From assembly GCA_024402455.1 (NCBI GenBank), contig JAKSTS010000024.1:1-22361 (forward strand): a stretch of 22,361 nt of DNA, read 5' to 3'. Every line of letters begins with the position of its first letter. Position 1 is the stretch's first letter. Source of the stretch: Treponemataceae bacterium (GTDB lineage Bacteria; Spirochaetota; Spirochaetia; Treponematales; Treponemataceae). Below are positions 1 through 7,832 of this stretch, in pieces. The notes under the pieces were generated by a model. That model was not told the DNA's origin, searched no databases, and saw only the letters and a program-made list of their open reading frames with translations. Made by a program: the position numbers and the translations under genes.

Positions 1-394
1 CGAAGTTGACTCTTCTGAAATGGCATTCAAAATTGCAGCCAGAAATGCTTTTAAAGATGCAATGCGTAATGCCGGTGCAATTTTACTTGAACCGATTATG
101 AATATTACGGTTCTGGTTGAATCCAAATATCTTGGCGATATTATGTCAGATATATCCGGTAAGCGTGGACGTATTTTGGGACAGAGTCCGATTGGTGGCG
201 GTATCGAAGAAATTCGTGCACAGGCACCGCAGGCAGAACTTTTAAAATATGCTATCGATTTACGTTCGTTGACAAGCGGTACTGGCAGTTTTGAAACGTC
301 ATTTGATCATTATGATCCGATTTCTGGAAAAATTGCAGATGATGTCATAAAGGCTGCAAAGGAATTTATTACAGTAGGTCAGTCTGAAGACTGA
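1..394 (+). CDS. fusA: Elongation factor G, C-terminal fragment (gene enters from left edge)
   Basis: This is the last 130 or so codons of a translational GTPase. The reading frame is open from base 2, and the first residues (EVDSSEMAFKIAARNAF) match the end of EF-G domain IV, so the ATG at 20 is internal. The rest is domain V: LLEPIMNITV, then SGKRGRILGQ, then a DLRSLTSGTGSF block and the FDHYDP tail. EF-G moves tRNA and mRNA through the ribosome and helps ribosome recycling. Spirochaetes commonly carry two EF-G paralogues. The Gly/Ile-rich GQSPIGGGIEEI segment might suggest the second type, but this cannot be settled without domains I-III. A strong terminator follows 30 bases after the stop. 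Confidence 0.93.
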   Translation, partial: EVDSSEMAFKIAARNAFKDAMRNAGAILLEPIMNITVLVESKYLGDIMSDISGKRGRILGQSPIGGGIEEIRAQAPQAELLKYAIDLRSLTSGTGSFETSFDHYDPISGKIADDVIKAAKEFITVGQSED

Positions 395-424
395 TATTTT
401 GCAGTTTCTGTTAAATATTTTAAT

Positions 425-460
425 TTGAGGCTGTCTTAAATTGACAGCCTCAATTTTTTT
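425..460 (+). terminator. Intrinsic terminator of the EF-G gene
   Basis: An 11-bp perfect stem (arms 425-435 and 443-453, TTGAGGCTGTC with its complement) with a 7-base loop is followed directly by a run of T (454-461). Confidence 0.93.
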
Positions 461-492
461 TGGTATTTTACCGATAAATAAAGAGTCATTTT

Positions 493-526
493 ACATAGAA
501 AAAAACATTTTTGTTTTTTTCTATGT
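493..526. repeat. Perfect 15-bp inverted repeat upstream of the LysM gene promoter
   Basis: Arms 493-507 (ACATAGAAAAAAACA) and 512-526 are exact reverse complements around a TTTT loop. It lies between the EF-G terminator and the -35 box of the next gene. A second transcription stop for the EF-G transcript is possible, but there is no T-tract after the stem. A protein-binding or structural role is equally possible. Confidence 0.6.
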
Positions 527-532
527 ATGTGG

Positions 533-569
533 TTGAAAATTTGCTGTCCTATGATATACTAGAGGACAG
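533..569 (+). promoter_or_regulatory. Promoter of the LysM lipoprotein gene with a palindrome across the -10
   Basis: TTGAAA (533-538), a 16-base spacer and an extended -10 TGaTATACT (box 555-560) form a good sigma-70-type promoter with start near 567. The -10 is bracketed by the inverted repeat CTGTCCT (544-550) and AGGACAG (563-569), 12 bases apart, which has the geometry of a repressor operator. Confidence 0.65.
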
Positions 570-612
570 ATATTTCGGCTATAAATAAGCCAGAATCCTG
601 TGGAGAAATGAA

Positions 613-1926
613 ATGAAAAAGATATTACCCAAGGTACTTGCAATTTTTTTGGTAGCAGCTATGATTTCTTGTGCATCAAGCAAAAAGTCAAATGCTAAAG
701 AAGAACCTTTGAGTGTTACAACTCAGGACAATAAAAAAAATACAACTGATGTTGCAGAAGCTCCTGTAATCGGACCAGATGAAGACGCAGAAGTTGCACC
801 GACTTACATTGATTCTGGCATTGAAAAGATTAATGAGCCAGGAATGATGGTTGTTGATGAAACAGACGGTTTGAGCGATTCGCTTTCAACTGCTGATAAA
901 CCTATTCAGCTGCATGAAATTGACGGCAACGAAGCTGCTGACGAAGCAAAAATTAATGCTGAAGTTGACAAATGGAAGAAAACACACAATGCAATCCTTT
1001 CAAAAAGTGCAGATTCAATTACATCAAACGACTTAGGTCTTATTCAGAAAGCAATCAGCGACTATAACAATTTGAGTGATGGTGCAAAGGCTAAGTTGCA
1101 GAGTGAATATAAAGATTTGCAGAACAAACTTGCAAAGGCAAAGGCATTAGCTGAAGCAGAAGCAAAGGCTGCTGCTGATGCAAAATCAAAAGCCGCTGCA
1201 GAAGCAAAGAAAACTGCTGATGCAAAAGCAAAAGCTGCTGCAGAAGCAAAGGCAAAAGCAGATGCAGATGCAAAGAAAGCTGCTGATGCAAAAATCGATG
1301 CTGAAGTTGCAAAATGGAAGCAGACACACAATGCAATTCTTTCAAAGAATGCTAATTCTATTACAAGCAATGATTTGTCTGCTATTCAGAAAGCAATCAG
1401 TGACTATAACAGCTTGAGCACAGGTGCAAAGAACAAGTTGCAGAAAGAATATAAAGATTTGCAGAACAAGCTTGCAAAAGCAAAGGCTGCTGCTGAAGCA
1501 GAAGCAAAGGCAAAATCTGAAGAAAAAGCAAAAGATGCTGGAAATACACTTTCTGTAGCAGATAGTGGCAACAATTCAAAAGTTGCTACAAATACACAGC
1601 CACGTGGACATGTTGTTCTTGATAATGCACAGTATTACACTGTACGCCGTGGCGACCGCTTGATTTTGATTGCAAAGCGTTTCTATGGTTCAGAGAAGGG
1701 TAACTACTTCCCGTTCATTATTGCTGGAACAGAAGAAAAGATTGAAGATCCAGATTTGATTGAAGTTGGTCAGAAACTTACTATTCCGGATTTGAAAGCT
1801 GCTGTTTCAACAGAAGAATCTAAGAATTATGTAAAGCAGACATTCTATGATGTTGCTGATAAATATGATGCAAAGGGCAAGCCGGGTATGGCTGCTCAGC
1901 TTAGAGCTATTGCTGCTGAACTTTAA
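613..1926 (+). CDS. LysM-domain lipoprotein with duplicated helical modules
   Basis: A 437-residue predicted envelope lipoprotein. The N-terminus is a lipoprotein signal peptide ending in AAMISC with Cys20 as the lipidation site, followed by a polar, flexible stretch. Two near-identical helical modules (about residues 115-178 and 229-293; each contains THNAILSK, SITSNDL, IQKAISDYN and EYKDLQNKLAKAKA) flank an Ala/Lys/Glu-rich coiled-coil linker (about 180-228). A LysM domain (about 340-394, YTVRRGDRLILIAKRFYG to GQKLTIPDL) is near the C-terminus; this family binds peptidoglycan or related glycans. The inferred role is tethering an outer-membrane or inner-membrane lipid anchor to the cell wall. 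The gene is monocistronic, with its own promoter, a TGGAG site 7 bases before ATG and a terminator. The exact biological role is unknown. Confidence 0.88.
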   Translation: MKKILPKVLAIFLVAAMISCASSKKSNAKEEPLSVTTQDNKKNTTDVAEAPVIGPDEDAEVAPTYIDSGIEKINEPGMMVVDETDGLSDSLSTADKPIQLHEIDGNEAADEAKINAEVDKWKKTHNAILSKSADSITSNDLGLIQKAISDYNNLSDGAKAKLQSEYKDLQNKLAKAKALAEAEAKAAADAKSKAAAEAKKTADAKAKAAAEAKAKADADAKKAADAKIDAEVAKWKQTHNAILSKNANSITSNDLSAIQKAISDYNSLSTGAKNKLQKEYKDLQNKLAKAKAAAEAEAKAKSEEKAKDAGNTLSVADSGNNSKVATNTQPRGHVVLDNAQYYTVRRGDRLILIAKRFYGSEKGNYFPFIIAGTEEKIEDPDLIEVGQKLTIPDLKAAVSTEESKNYVKQTFYDVADKYDAKGKPGMAAQLRAIAAEL

Positions 1927-1949
1927 TTAAGTTTCGGACTGTATTTAGC

Positions 1950-1986
1950 AAGGGATGTTCCTTAAAAGAGCATCCCTTATTTTTTT
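1950..1986 (+). terminator. Intrinsic terminator of the LysM lipoprotein gene
   Basis: An 11-bp stem (1950-1960 with 1968-1978, one wobble pair) and a 7-base loop are followed by an A and seven T. Confidence 0.9.
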
Positions 1987-2028
1987 GCAAAAATATTTAA
2001 TCTGTATTTTTAATAATGGAGGATATCT

Positions 2029-2736
2029 ATGAGTACACCACACAACAATGCTAAACCTGGAGATATAGCAGAGATTGTTTTATTGCCAGGTGATCCACAA
2101 AGAGCAAAGTTCATTGCTGAAACATATCTTGAAAATCCTGTTTGCTATAATCAAGTGCGTGGAATGTTAGGATTTACTGGTACTTATAAAGGCAAAAGAG
2201 TTTCTGTACAGGGTACAGGAATGGGACAGCCGTCTCTTTCAATTTATGTAACAGAACTTTTTAAGTTTTATAATGTTCAGAAAGCCATAAGAGTTGGAAC
2301 TTGTGGTGCTGTCAATAAAGATACACCTGTAAGAAGCATTATTCTTGCTTCTGCTGCTTCAACTGATTCTGCAATTAATACACGTCGCTTTAATGGAATG
2401 CATTTTGCACCGTCTGCTGATTTTTCGCTTTTGAAAAACGCTTATGATGTTGCAAAAAGTAGAAATGCCCTATTTAAAGTTGGTTCTGTTGTTTCTTCTG
2501 ATATATTTTATGATGAAAAACAGACATGGAAATTATGGGCTGAATATGGTGCATTAGGACTTGAAATGGAAGCAGCCGAGCTTTATACACTTGCTGCAAA
2601 GTATGGCAGAAAGGCATTGGCTATTCTTACTGTTTCAGACAATATTGCAACTGGCGAAGAAACAACCGCAGAAGAAAGGCAGAATACATTTAATGCAATG
2701 ATGGAAATCGCCCTCGATGCAGCTGTTGCTGAATAA
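2029..2736 (+). CDS. deoD: Purine nucleoside phosphorylase, DeoD type
   Basis: A 235-residue protein of normal length for the hexameric bacterial DeoD family, a cytoplasmic enzyme. It phosphorolyses purine (deoxy)nucleosides to the free base and (deoxy)ribose-1-phosphate in purine salvage. Visible family motifs are the phosphate-binding [11 protein letters not shown] near the N-terminus, [23 protein letters not shown], the nucleoside-binding EMEAAELY, and TVSDN, where the catalytic Asp falls at residue 204 as in E. coli DeoD. The ATG at 2029 has a clear GGAGGA site 7 bases upstream. The gene stands alone between two hairpins, with no other salvage gene next to it. Confidence 0.96.
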   Translation: MSTPHNNAKPGDIAEIVLLPGDPQRAKFIAETYLENPVCYNQVRGMLGFTGTYKGKRVSVQGTGMGQPSLSIYVTELFKFYNVQKAIRVGTCGAVNKDTPVRSIILASAASTDSAINTRRFNGMHFAPSADFSLLKNAYDVAKSRNALFKVGSVVSSDIFYDEKQTWKLWAEYGALGLEMEAAELYTLAAKYGRKALAILTVSDNIATGEETTAEERQNTFNAMMEIALDAAVAE

Positions 2737-2758
2737 TTTTTTTGTGTAGATAAGGTAT

Positions 2759-2808
2759 AAGGCAAGGTTATTTCTAAAATAGAGTTTTTGAAATAACCTT
2801 GCCTTTAA
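2759..2808 (+). terminator. Hairpin downstream of deoD
   Basis: A perfect 16-bp stem (2759-2774, AAGGCAAGGTTATTTC, with 2790-2805) closes a 15-base loop. The T-tract after it is short, so it may stabilise the 3' end as much as terminate. Confidence 0.75.
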
Positions 2809-2899
2809 ATTTATCAGATATAAAAGTTGTTACATTGTAGATTATTTAGAGAAAATAAAGATTTTTAATAAATTTTTGTTGATTTTTTTTTATAAATGT

Positions 2900-2976
2900 G
2901 AGATAGTTAATGTATCGACCAGCTGAGGCATGGACTATCTCTCTCCGGTCTGTGCTTCAGTCTTGGTTGTTTTTTA
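2900..2976 (+). ncRNA. Candidate attenuator or small RNA with competing hairpins
   Basis: An intrinsic terminator is formed by 2918-2935 pairing with 2948-2967 (13 uninterrupted pairs including wobbles, an internal loop, then 4 more pairs), with a 12-base loop and a T-run from 2970. Its 5' arm overlaps a competing structure in which GAGATAGT (2900-2907) pairs with ACTATCTC (2934-2941) and encloses a small CCAGC/GCaTGG hairpin. The two folds are mutually exclusive, as in riboswitches and attenuators. A TATAAA box at 2891-2896 could start the RNA near 2903. No known riboswitch class was recognised; a short sRNA ending at the terminator is the alternative. Confidence 0.45.
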
Positions 2977-3002
2977 TAGTGTTTTTTCCCCATCTTATTT
3001 GC

Positions 3003-3032
3003 TTGACAAATCTCGATAACCAGAACTACAAT
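3003..3032 (+). promoter_or_regulatory. Promoter upstream of repeat copy 1 and the nucleotidyltransferase gene
   Basis: TTGACA (3003-3008), an 18-base spacer and TACAAT (3027-3032) predict a start near 3039. The message would carry repeat copy 1 in a ~300-base leader. Confidence 0.6.
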
Positions 3033-3140
3033 TTCATTCAATTACAATTTTGTTAGAGTCTTTTTGACCGCATGCTGTTCTGCCAATATGGAAATCTTTT
3101 TAGATGTCTTTGAAAAGCTGTCCATATGTTTTGCAAGTTT

Positions 3141-3269
3141 ATTCGTGCGGCTGGTTTAATACCTGTTTCGATAAAAGCAAAATGTTCTTTGCTGAAGGAT
3201 AGTGAACCTGATTGTAATATCTTTTGATAACAACATATCTGGAACATTCAATTTTGGAGCCGTTGATTT
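3141..3269 (+). repeat. Dispersed structured repeat, copy 1 (most diverged)
   Basis: It starts with the family box ATTCGTGCGG (3141-3150). The long-range stem pairs GGTTTAATACC (3153-3163) with 3197-3208, imperfectly. An internal hairpin AGCAAA/TTTGCT lies inside. Towards the 3' end are GATTGTAA, a degenerate form of the ACAACATAT box, and GTTGAT. See copies 2-4. Confidence 0.6.
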
Positions 3270-3343
3270 CAGTCTGACTCTATTATGTTAAAAAAGCTTA
3301 ATAATAAAGCAAACAATAATTTTAGTTTGCAAAAGGGGAACAA

Positions 3344-4252
3344 ATGAAACCTACACTTTTAGTTTTAGCTGCCGGAATGGGAAGTCGTTATGGCGGTGTA
3401 AAGCAGATTGATGCAGTTGGCCTTAATGGAGAAACTTTGCTTGACTTTGCAACTTATGATGCAATGAGAAGTGGGTTTGGAAAAGTTGTATATATTATTC
3501 GCAGGGATATTGAAAAAGATTTTAGAGAACGTCTTTTTGACCGTGTTGCTAGAAATTTCGATGCTGAATATGTTTTTCAGGAACCTTCTGCATGTTTTAC
3601 AGAAGACCAGATAAAGCAGCAGACTGCCCGCAAGAAGCCGTGGGGAACAATTCATGCAGTTTTATGTGCAGAACAGAAAATAAACACGCCTTTTGCTGTC
3701 ATTAATGCTGACGATTATTATGGTTTTAAAGGTTTTGAAACTTTGGGAAAATATTTAAGTTCCCTTGAAAATTCGTCTTCTGAACATGCAATGGTAAGTT
3801 ACATTTTGAAAAACACAATGAGCAAAAATGGCACTGTTTCTCGCGGTGTCTGCCATGTTAAAGACGGTTTGCTTGTTTCAATGCAGGAACATACAAAAAT
3901 TGGTTTCGAAGGTGAAAAAATTGTAAGTCATTTGGATTCTGGTGACATTGAACTTACAGGAACTGAACCTGTTTCAATGAACCTTTTTGGATTTACTCCA
4001 AAAGCATTTGAAGGTTTTCATGTTTATTGGGATGATTTTGTTGAGAAAAATGTTTCAAGTGAAAAAGCAGAAGCTTTGCTGCCGTCTGCCGCGAGCCTCA
4101 TTGTAACAAAAGGCTGGTGTACAATAAAAGTTTTTACTTCGAAAGAAAACTTGTTCGGTATGACTTATCCGAAAGACAGGGCTGTTGTAAAAACTGAAAT
4201 TGCAAAAAAGATTGAAACAAATTATTATCCGGAAAAACTTTGGGAAAAATAA
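3344..4252 (+). CDS. NTP-transferase-like sugar nucleotidyltransferase
   Basis: A 302-residue protein with the nucleotidyltransferase signature LAAGMGSRYGGVKQ (residues 8-21; glycine-rich NTP-binding loop with the Arg/Lys that contact the triphosphate). It also has a Mg-binding-type VINADDYYG motif and GTIHAVLCAEQ, a substrate-region motif. The family transfers a nucleotidyl group from NTP to a sugar phosphate or similar phosphorylated head group in cytoplasm. The substrate cannot be told from sequence. An AGGGGA site precedes the ATG by 5-6 bases, behind a small hairpin. The gene is monocistronic, with a very strong terminator 14 bases after the stop, and no glycan pathway gene is adjacent. 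Confidence 0.85.
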   Translation: MKPTLLVLAAGMGSRYGGVKQIDAVGLNGETLLDFATYDAMRSGFGKVVYIIRRDIEKDFRERLFDRVARNFDAEYVFQEPSACFTEDQIKQQTARKKPWGTIHAVLCAEQKINTPFAVINADDYYGFKGFETLGKYLSSLENSSSEHAMVSYILKNTMSKNGTVSRGVCHVKDGLLVSMQEHTKIGFEGEKIVSHLDSGDIELTGTEPVSMNLFGFTPKAFEGFHVYWDDFVEKNVSSEKAEALLPSAASLIVTKGWCTIKVFTSKENLFGMTYPKDRAVVKTEIAKKIETNYYPEKLWEK

Positions 4253-4266
4253 ATACTCGATACATC

Positions 4267-4298
4267 AAAAAAAGCTGACTGAAAAGTCAGCTTTTTTT
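4267..4298 (+). terminator. Intrinsic terminator of the nucleotidyltransferase gene
   Basis: A perfect 14-bp stem (4267-4280 with 4285-4298) around a GAAA tetraloop, with the A-tract and T-tract forming the lower stem. Confidence 0.95.
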
Positions 4299-4426
4299 GA
4301 CTTTTCATTTTTTTCGGACCATTATTCGTTGATGCAAAAACAGTAAAGAAAATTTATTAATTGTTTTGATTTTTTTTGTTTCTATGATTTGCAAGGTTGT
4401 GGTGCAAAATCCTCCGCATGAATCAA

Positions 4427-4455
4427 TTGACATATAAAAATCAAAATGTTAAAAT
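4427..4455 (+). promoter_or_regulatory. Promoter of the SurA-like / Maf-like operon
   Basis: TTGACA (4427-4432), a 17-base spacer and extended -10 TGtTAAAAT (box 4450-4455). The predicted start near 4462 leaves an ~85-base leader. The same extended -10 appears in the promoter at 20477-20505. Confidence 0.75.
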
Positions 4456-4546
4456 CGCATACTATGCAGCCAGTTTGAGCTAGATTTTTTAAGATGTTCA
4501 AATTATTGCATAAAAGTAGATAGTTATTATATAAGGAAGTTGACGT

Positions 4547-6073
4547 ATGAGCTCAAATTCTAGTCAAAAATCGGACAGCCCAAAGCACAAGGGTAATTTA
4601 TTTGTCACTGTTGGTTCTATTGTTATATTGATTATTTCTGCAATTGCATTTGTTTTTGTACCGGCAAGTGTAGGCGGAAATGGTAGAAATGATGATATTC
4701 CTGTGTATGGCTATTTTAGAAAAGAGCCGATTAAACACACCGATGAAGATTTTTTGCGGAATCTTGAACAGCAGATAAATCAGTTTAGAAGCCAGGGTGT
4801 TAATGTTGATGACCCGGGTAATTATCTTTCTGTATTGTATTCTGCATTTACTTCAACTGTAGTTGATAAAGCCTGCAAGTATGAAGTTAAAAAAGCTGGT
4901 TACATTGCTCCAGAATCTTCTATAAATCGAGCCATTCAGTCATACATGTTAAGCCGAACTGGATCATTCTCTCCAAAAGATTATAACCAGTTGAGCAATT
5001 CTGATAAACTTACATTGCGCAATCAGGTTACTGAGACTATGTATTCAAGCATTTATTTGAATGATATGTTTGGTTCTCATCCATATGGTTATCCTACAGA
5101 ACAAAGCTCTTTCGGTTTGAAAATTTCTTCTGCAGAAGTTCCTTTTGTTTTTAATATGAATTCGCCTTCAAAAGCTTTTGAACTTGTAGCTTTCCCTCTC
5201 AGCAATTATCCGGCAGAAGAACTTGTAAAATATGGAAATTCTCATGCTGCTCTTTTTAAGACTGTTAATTTTGAAGTAATTACAGTTTCTGCAAAAGCAG
5301 AAGCTCAGAAAATTGCAAAGCGCATTGCAAATAATGAAATTACATTTGAAGATGCTGTTTCAGAATATTCAAACAAGAATTTTACTGATGTAAATGGTGT
5401 TCTTTCTGGCAATGCAGTTCATCAGCTGAAAGAGTTGCTTCATTCAGATGAAGATCTTGAAACACTTTTGCAGCTTGGTGTTGGCAACATAAGCGATGTT
5501 ATTGAAACTGGTGTATTCTTTTCAATCTTTAAGTGCTGCGATTCAGCAAAAGATGCAAACTTTGATAAAGTTGAAACTTTGGACAGTGTTTATGCATATA
5601 TTTCATCAAATGATTTTGCTGTAATTGAAGATTATTTTACAGCAAAGGCACGTGATTTTGCAGCTGATGCAGCTGTTGCTGGTTTTGATGCTGCCTGCAA
5701 GAAATATGATGTTGTAAAACAGACAACAGAAGCTTTCCCATTGAATTATGGTTCAAATGATTTGCTTGGCGTTATCGATCAGAATGTTCCTGTTCTTGCT
5801 GGTGCTGCAACAAACGAAGATTTCCTGAAAAAAGCATTTTCACTCAAACTTAACGAAGTTTCTTCGCCAATTACACTTAAGAGCAATGTAATTGTTCTTA
5901 AGCTTGTCAGTGAAGAAGCTGTTAATGATGAATTGATTGACTCAATGAAAATGATTTATCCTTATAACGTAATGCTGTTTGATGACAATACAATTACTAA
6001 CTATTTCTCAACAGCTGAATACGTTAAGAATGATGTTATTACTGCTTATCTTTCAATATTGGATAGAAATTAA
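4547..6073 (+). CDS. Membrane-anchored SurA/PpiD-like periplasmic foldase
   Basis: A 508-residue protein. A short cytoplasmic N-terminus is followed by one transmembrane helix (about residues 18-43, FVTVGSIVILIISAIAFVFV) and a long periplasmic part. Residues ~60-200 resemble the helical SurA N-domain (chaperone part), and ~225-335 resemble a parvulin-like PPIC domain: FKTVNFEVITVSAKAEAQKI, ITFEDAVSEYS, and a VISDVIETGVFF-type end. A second poorly conserved PPIC-like segment is possible near 400-480. The inferred role is assisting folding of exported or outer-membrane proteins. Catalytic residues of active parvulins are not obvious, so it may be chaperone only. An AAGGAAG site lies 7 bases before ATG. 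The Maf-like gene begins 5 bases after the stop. Confidence 0.7.
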   Translation: MSSNSSQKSDSPKHKGNLFVTVGSIVILIISAIAFVFVPASVGGNGRNDDIPVYGYFRKEPIKHTDEDFLRNLEQQINQFRSQGVNVDDPGNYLSVLYSAFTSTVVDKACKYEVKKAGYIAPESSINRAIQSYMLSRTGSFSPKDYNQLSNSDKLTLRNQVTETMYSSIYLNDMFGSHPYGYPTEQSSFGLKISSAEVPFVFNMNSPSKAFELVAFPLSNYPAEELVKYGNSHAALFKTVNFEVITVSAKAEAQKIAKRIANNEITFEDAVSEYSNKNFTDVNGVLSGNAVHQLKELLHSDEDLETLLQLGVGNISDVIETGVFFSIFKCCDSAKDANFDKVETLDSVYAYISSNDFAVIEDYFTAKARDFAADAAVAGFDAACKKYDVVKQTTEAFPLNYGSNDLLGVIDQNVPVLAGAATNEDFLKKAFSLKLNEVSSPITLKSNVIVLKLVSEEAVNDELIDSMKMIYPYNVMLFDDNTITNYFSTAEYVKNDVITAYLSILDRN

Positions 6074-6078
6074 TTCTT

Positions 6079-7737
6079 TTGGAAAATTCAATAAATGAAC
6101 CTTGTCTCGTGCCTGCCATGGGACGAGGTTTTTCTGTTTTATATAATAAAAGATATTTGTATTCTCGTTATAATCCAGAAGCTGCTTCTGTTAAACTGGC
6201 GGAATCTGTTAAAATCCTGCCGCAGTCATTAGTTTTGGTTTTTTCTCCACTTTTGGGATATGGTCTGCCGCAGCTTCTTGAGCGTCTTCCAGAAGATTCT
6301 ACTCTTGTTTTAATTGAAGCAGACCCTGCGCTGTTTAAGTTATCTTCTGAATATCTTTTGCCAATAATAAAAGAACGCAAAAATGTACATAATATCTGCA
6401 TTGCAAATGGAAGTGCTTTCTTTTCTTTGTTCAGCAGAAATGTTCTGCCGTCTTTTTCTCATTACAAGCGCTGTCTGCCTGTTGAACTTTCTGGTGGTGT
6501 CCAGCTTTATAAGCAGTTTTATTATTCATTGATTGCACTTGCTGATAATGCAATCAATCAATTTTGGCGAAACCGCATTACGCTTGTTCAGCTTGGTCGT
6601 CTTTATGCAAGAAATATTTTTAAAAATATTGGTCAGCTTCCGTTTTCAAAGCCTTTGATTGCTTCTTCTGTATTTCATCCTGTTGTTGTTTGCGGGTCAG
6701 GACCGTCTTTAGAAAAAAGCATGGAATTTTTGAAAAAATGTGCAGATGAATGCTATGTCATTGCGGTTGATAATGCGTTAATGCCGCTTGTAAAAAATGG
6801 CGTTTTTCCAGATGTAATTGTTGCTGTTGAAAGCCAGCTTGCAATTGAAAAAGCTTATATAGGCAGTGCCGGAACTAGAACGCCTGTTATTGCAGATTTG
6901 ACTTCGAGACCGCATGTTTTAGAGCTTACAGGTGGAGAAGCTGCTTTTTTTCTGTCTGAATATGAACAATGTAATTATCTTGAAAGAATAAAAGACGCAT
7001 TTAATTGTCCTGTTATTCCGCCGCTTGGTTCTGTTGGGCTTGCTGCAATGGAACTGGCTTTGTTTTTGAGGCATGATGAAACAGTGCCAATATTTTTTAG
7101 TGGTCTAGATTTTAGTTTCAAACCTTGTAAAACACATTGTAAAGAAACACCAAGTCACAGAAAACTTTTAGATGAGCATAATCGTCTTAATCCTTTGTTT
7201 CGCGGCGAATCCAGTTTTGGACCGAATAGTTATTATTTTGCAGGAAAGGACGGAACTGCAACCCTTACAACACCGTCGCTTTCTGGCTATGGCAGAACCT
7301 TTTCTGTAAGATATGGACATGTTGCAAATCTTTTTGATATTTCTTTGGAAGGCATGGACACAGGTGCAGAGAGAAAAAGCCTTGAAAGTGCAATGGAAAT
7401 GGTTCAGTGTTTTTCACAGAATAATATTTCACAAGTAATTGCAGCAGAAGAAAATCAATTTTATTCGGTTGAAAAAGTAAAGGATTTTCTTTTATCTGAA
7501 AAATCTTCCCTTGAAGAATTGAAGAATATTCTTATTACAGGCAAAAAATCAGATAAAATTGTGCCTTTATTAAAAGACCGCGAATACCTTTACCTTCATT
7601 TTCCAGATGGCTATAAAGGTCCTTCATCTGATTTAAGTTTTTTGAATCGTGTTAGGGCAGAAATTGATTTTTTTATCAAAGACATAACTTTTTCACTTAA
7701 TGTTATTGATAAAAAATCTAAAAACAAGGCTGAATAA
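6079..7737 (+). CDS. Maf-like DUF115 protein (flagellin glycosylation / MptE-like)
   Basis: A 552-residue cytoplasmic protein with the DUF115 core at about residues 200-260: VVVCGSGPSLEKSM, then VIAVDNALMPLVKNGVFPDV. This fold is shared with archaeal 6-hydroxymethylpterin diphosphokinase MptE and with Campylobacter/Helicobacter motility accessory factors (Maf), which act in glycosylation of flagellins with nonulosonic acids. A further motif FFSGLDFSF is seen near residue 345. Spirochaetes glycosylate flagellar filament proteins, so a Maf-like role is a reasonable inference. The likely start is TTG at 6079, 5 bases after the upstream stop and with only weak Shine-Dalgarno sequence, suggesting translational coupling. 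An ATG at 6118 is the alternative. Confidence 0.75.
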   Translation: MENSINEPCLVPAMGRGFSVLYNKRYLYSRYNPEAASVKLAESVKILPQSLVLVFSPLLGYGLPQLLERLPEDSTLVLIEADPALFKLSSEYLLPIIKERKNVHNICIANGSAFFSLFSRNVLPSFSHYKRCLPVELSGGVQLYKQFYYSLIALADNAINQFWRNRITLVQLGRLYARNIFKNIGQLPFSKPLIASSVFHPVVVCGSGPSLEKSMEFLKKCADECYVIAVDNALMPLVKNGVFPDVIVAVESQLAIEKAYIGSAGTRTPVIADLTSRPHVLELTGGEAAFFLSEYEQCNYLERIKDAFNCPVIPPLGSVGLAAMELALFLRHDETVPIFFSGLDFSFKPCKTHCKETPSHRKLLDEHNRLNPLFRGESSFGPNSYYFAGKDGTATLTTPSLSGYGRTFSVRYGHVANLFDISLEGMDTGAERKSLESAMEMVQCFSQNNISQVIAAEENQFYSVEKVKDFLLSEKSSLEELKNILITGKKSDKIVPLLKDREYLYLHFPDGYKGPSSDLSFLNRVRAEIDFFIKDITFSLNVIDKKSKNKAE

Positions 7738-7777
7738 TATTTTTAAGGGTGCCTTTGTATATTTTTGTATTTATAAA

Positions 7778-7810
7778 TTTGCCGGCTTGTCATCTGTGAC
7801 TTGCCGCAAA
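7778..7810 (+). promoter_or_regulatory. Leader hairpin before thrH
   Basis: TTTG-c-CGGC-tt-GTCA pairs with TGAC-tt-GCCG-CAAA around a TCTG loop, interrupted by a symmetric TT/TT internal loop and one bulged C. It ends 12 bases before the AGGAGG site (7823-7828). A GCAG/CTGC mini-hairpin (7811-7822) lies between. It could regulate translation or mark the end of the upstream message; there is no T-tract. Confidence 0.4.
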
Positions 7811-7832
7811 GCAGTATTCTGCAGGAGGAAAT

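Larger units (their letters stand above)
2737..3343. other. 607-base intergenic region between deoD and the nucleotidyltransferase
   Basis: It contains, in order: the deoD hairpin, a TATAAA box (2891-2896), a terminator with a competing hairpin (2900-2976), a consensus promoter (3003-3032), a weak 7-bp stem (3086-3092 with 3121-3127), repeat copy 1 (3141-3269) and a GCAAAC/GTTTGC hairpin (3309-3330) just before the ribosome binding site. No credible protein-coding gene was found. A minus-strand open frame here runs across the repeat and has no ribosome binding site. Confidence 0.7.

Noticed and set aside
1062..1579. Several long frames (plus frame 2 and minus strand) within the LysM lipoprotein gene
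   Set aside because: They come from the repetitive Ala/Glu/Lys codons of the real gene and have low-complexity translations.
2900..2976. SRP RNA, 6S RNA or a known riboswitch
   Set aside because: The conserved loops of bacterial SRP RNA and 6S RNA are absent, and the fluoride, preQ1 and SAM-type consensus elements do not match.
3053..3247. Minus-strand open frame of 64 codons across repeat copy 1
   Set aside because: It lies antisense to the repeat and promoter region, with no ribosome binding site and no recognisable protein pattern.
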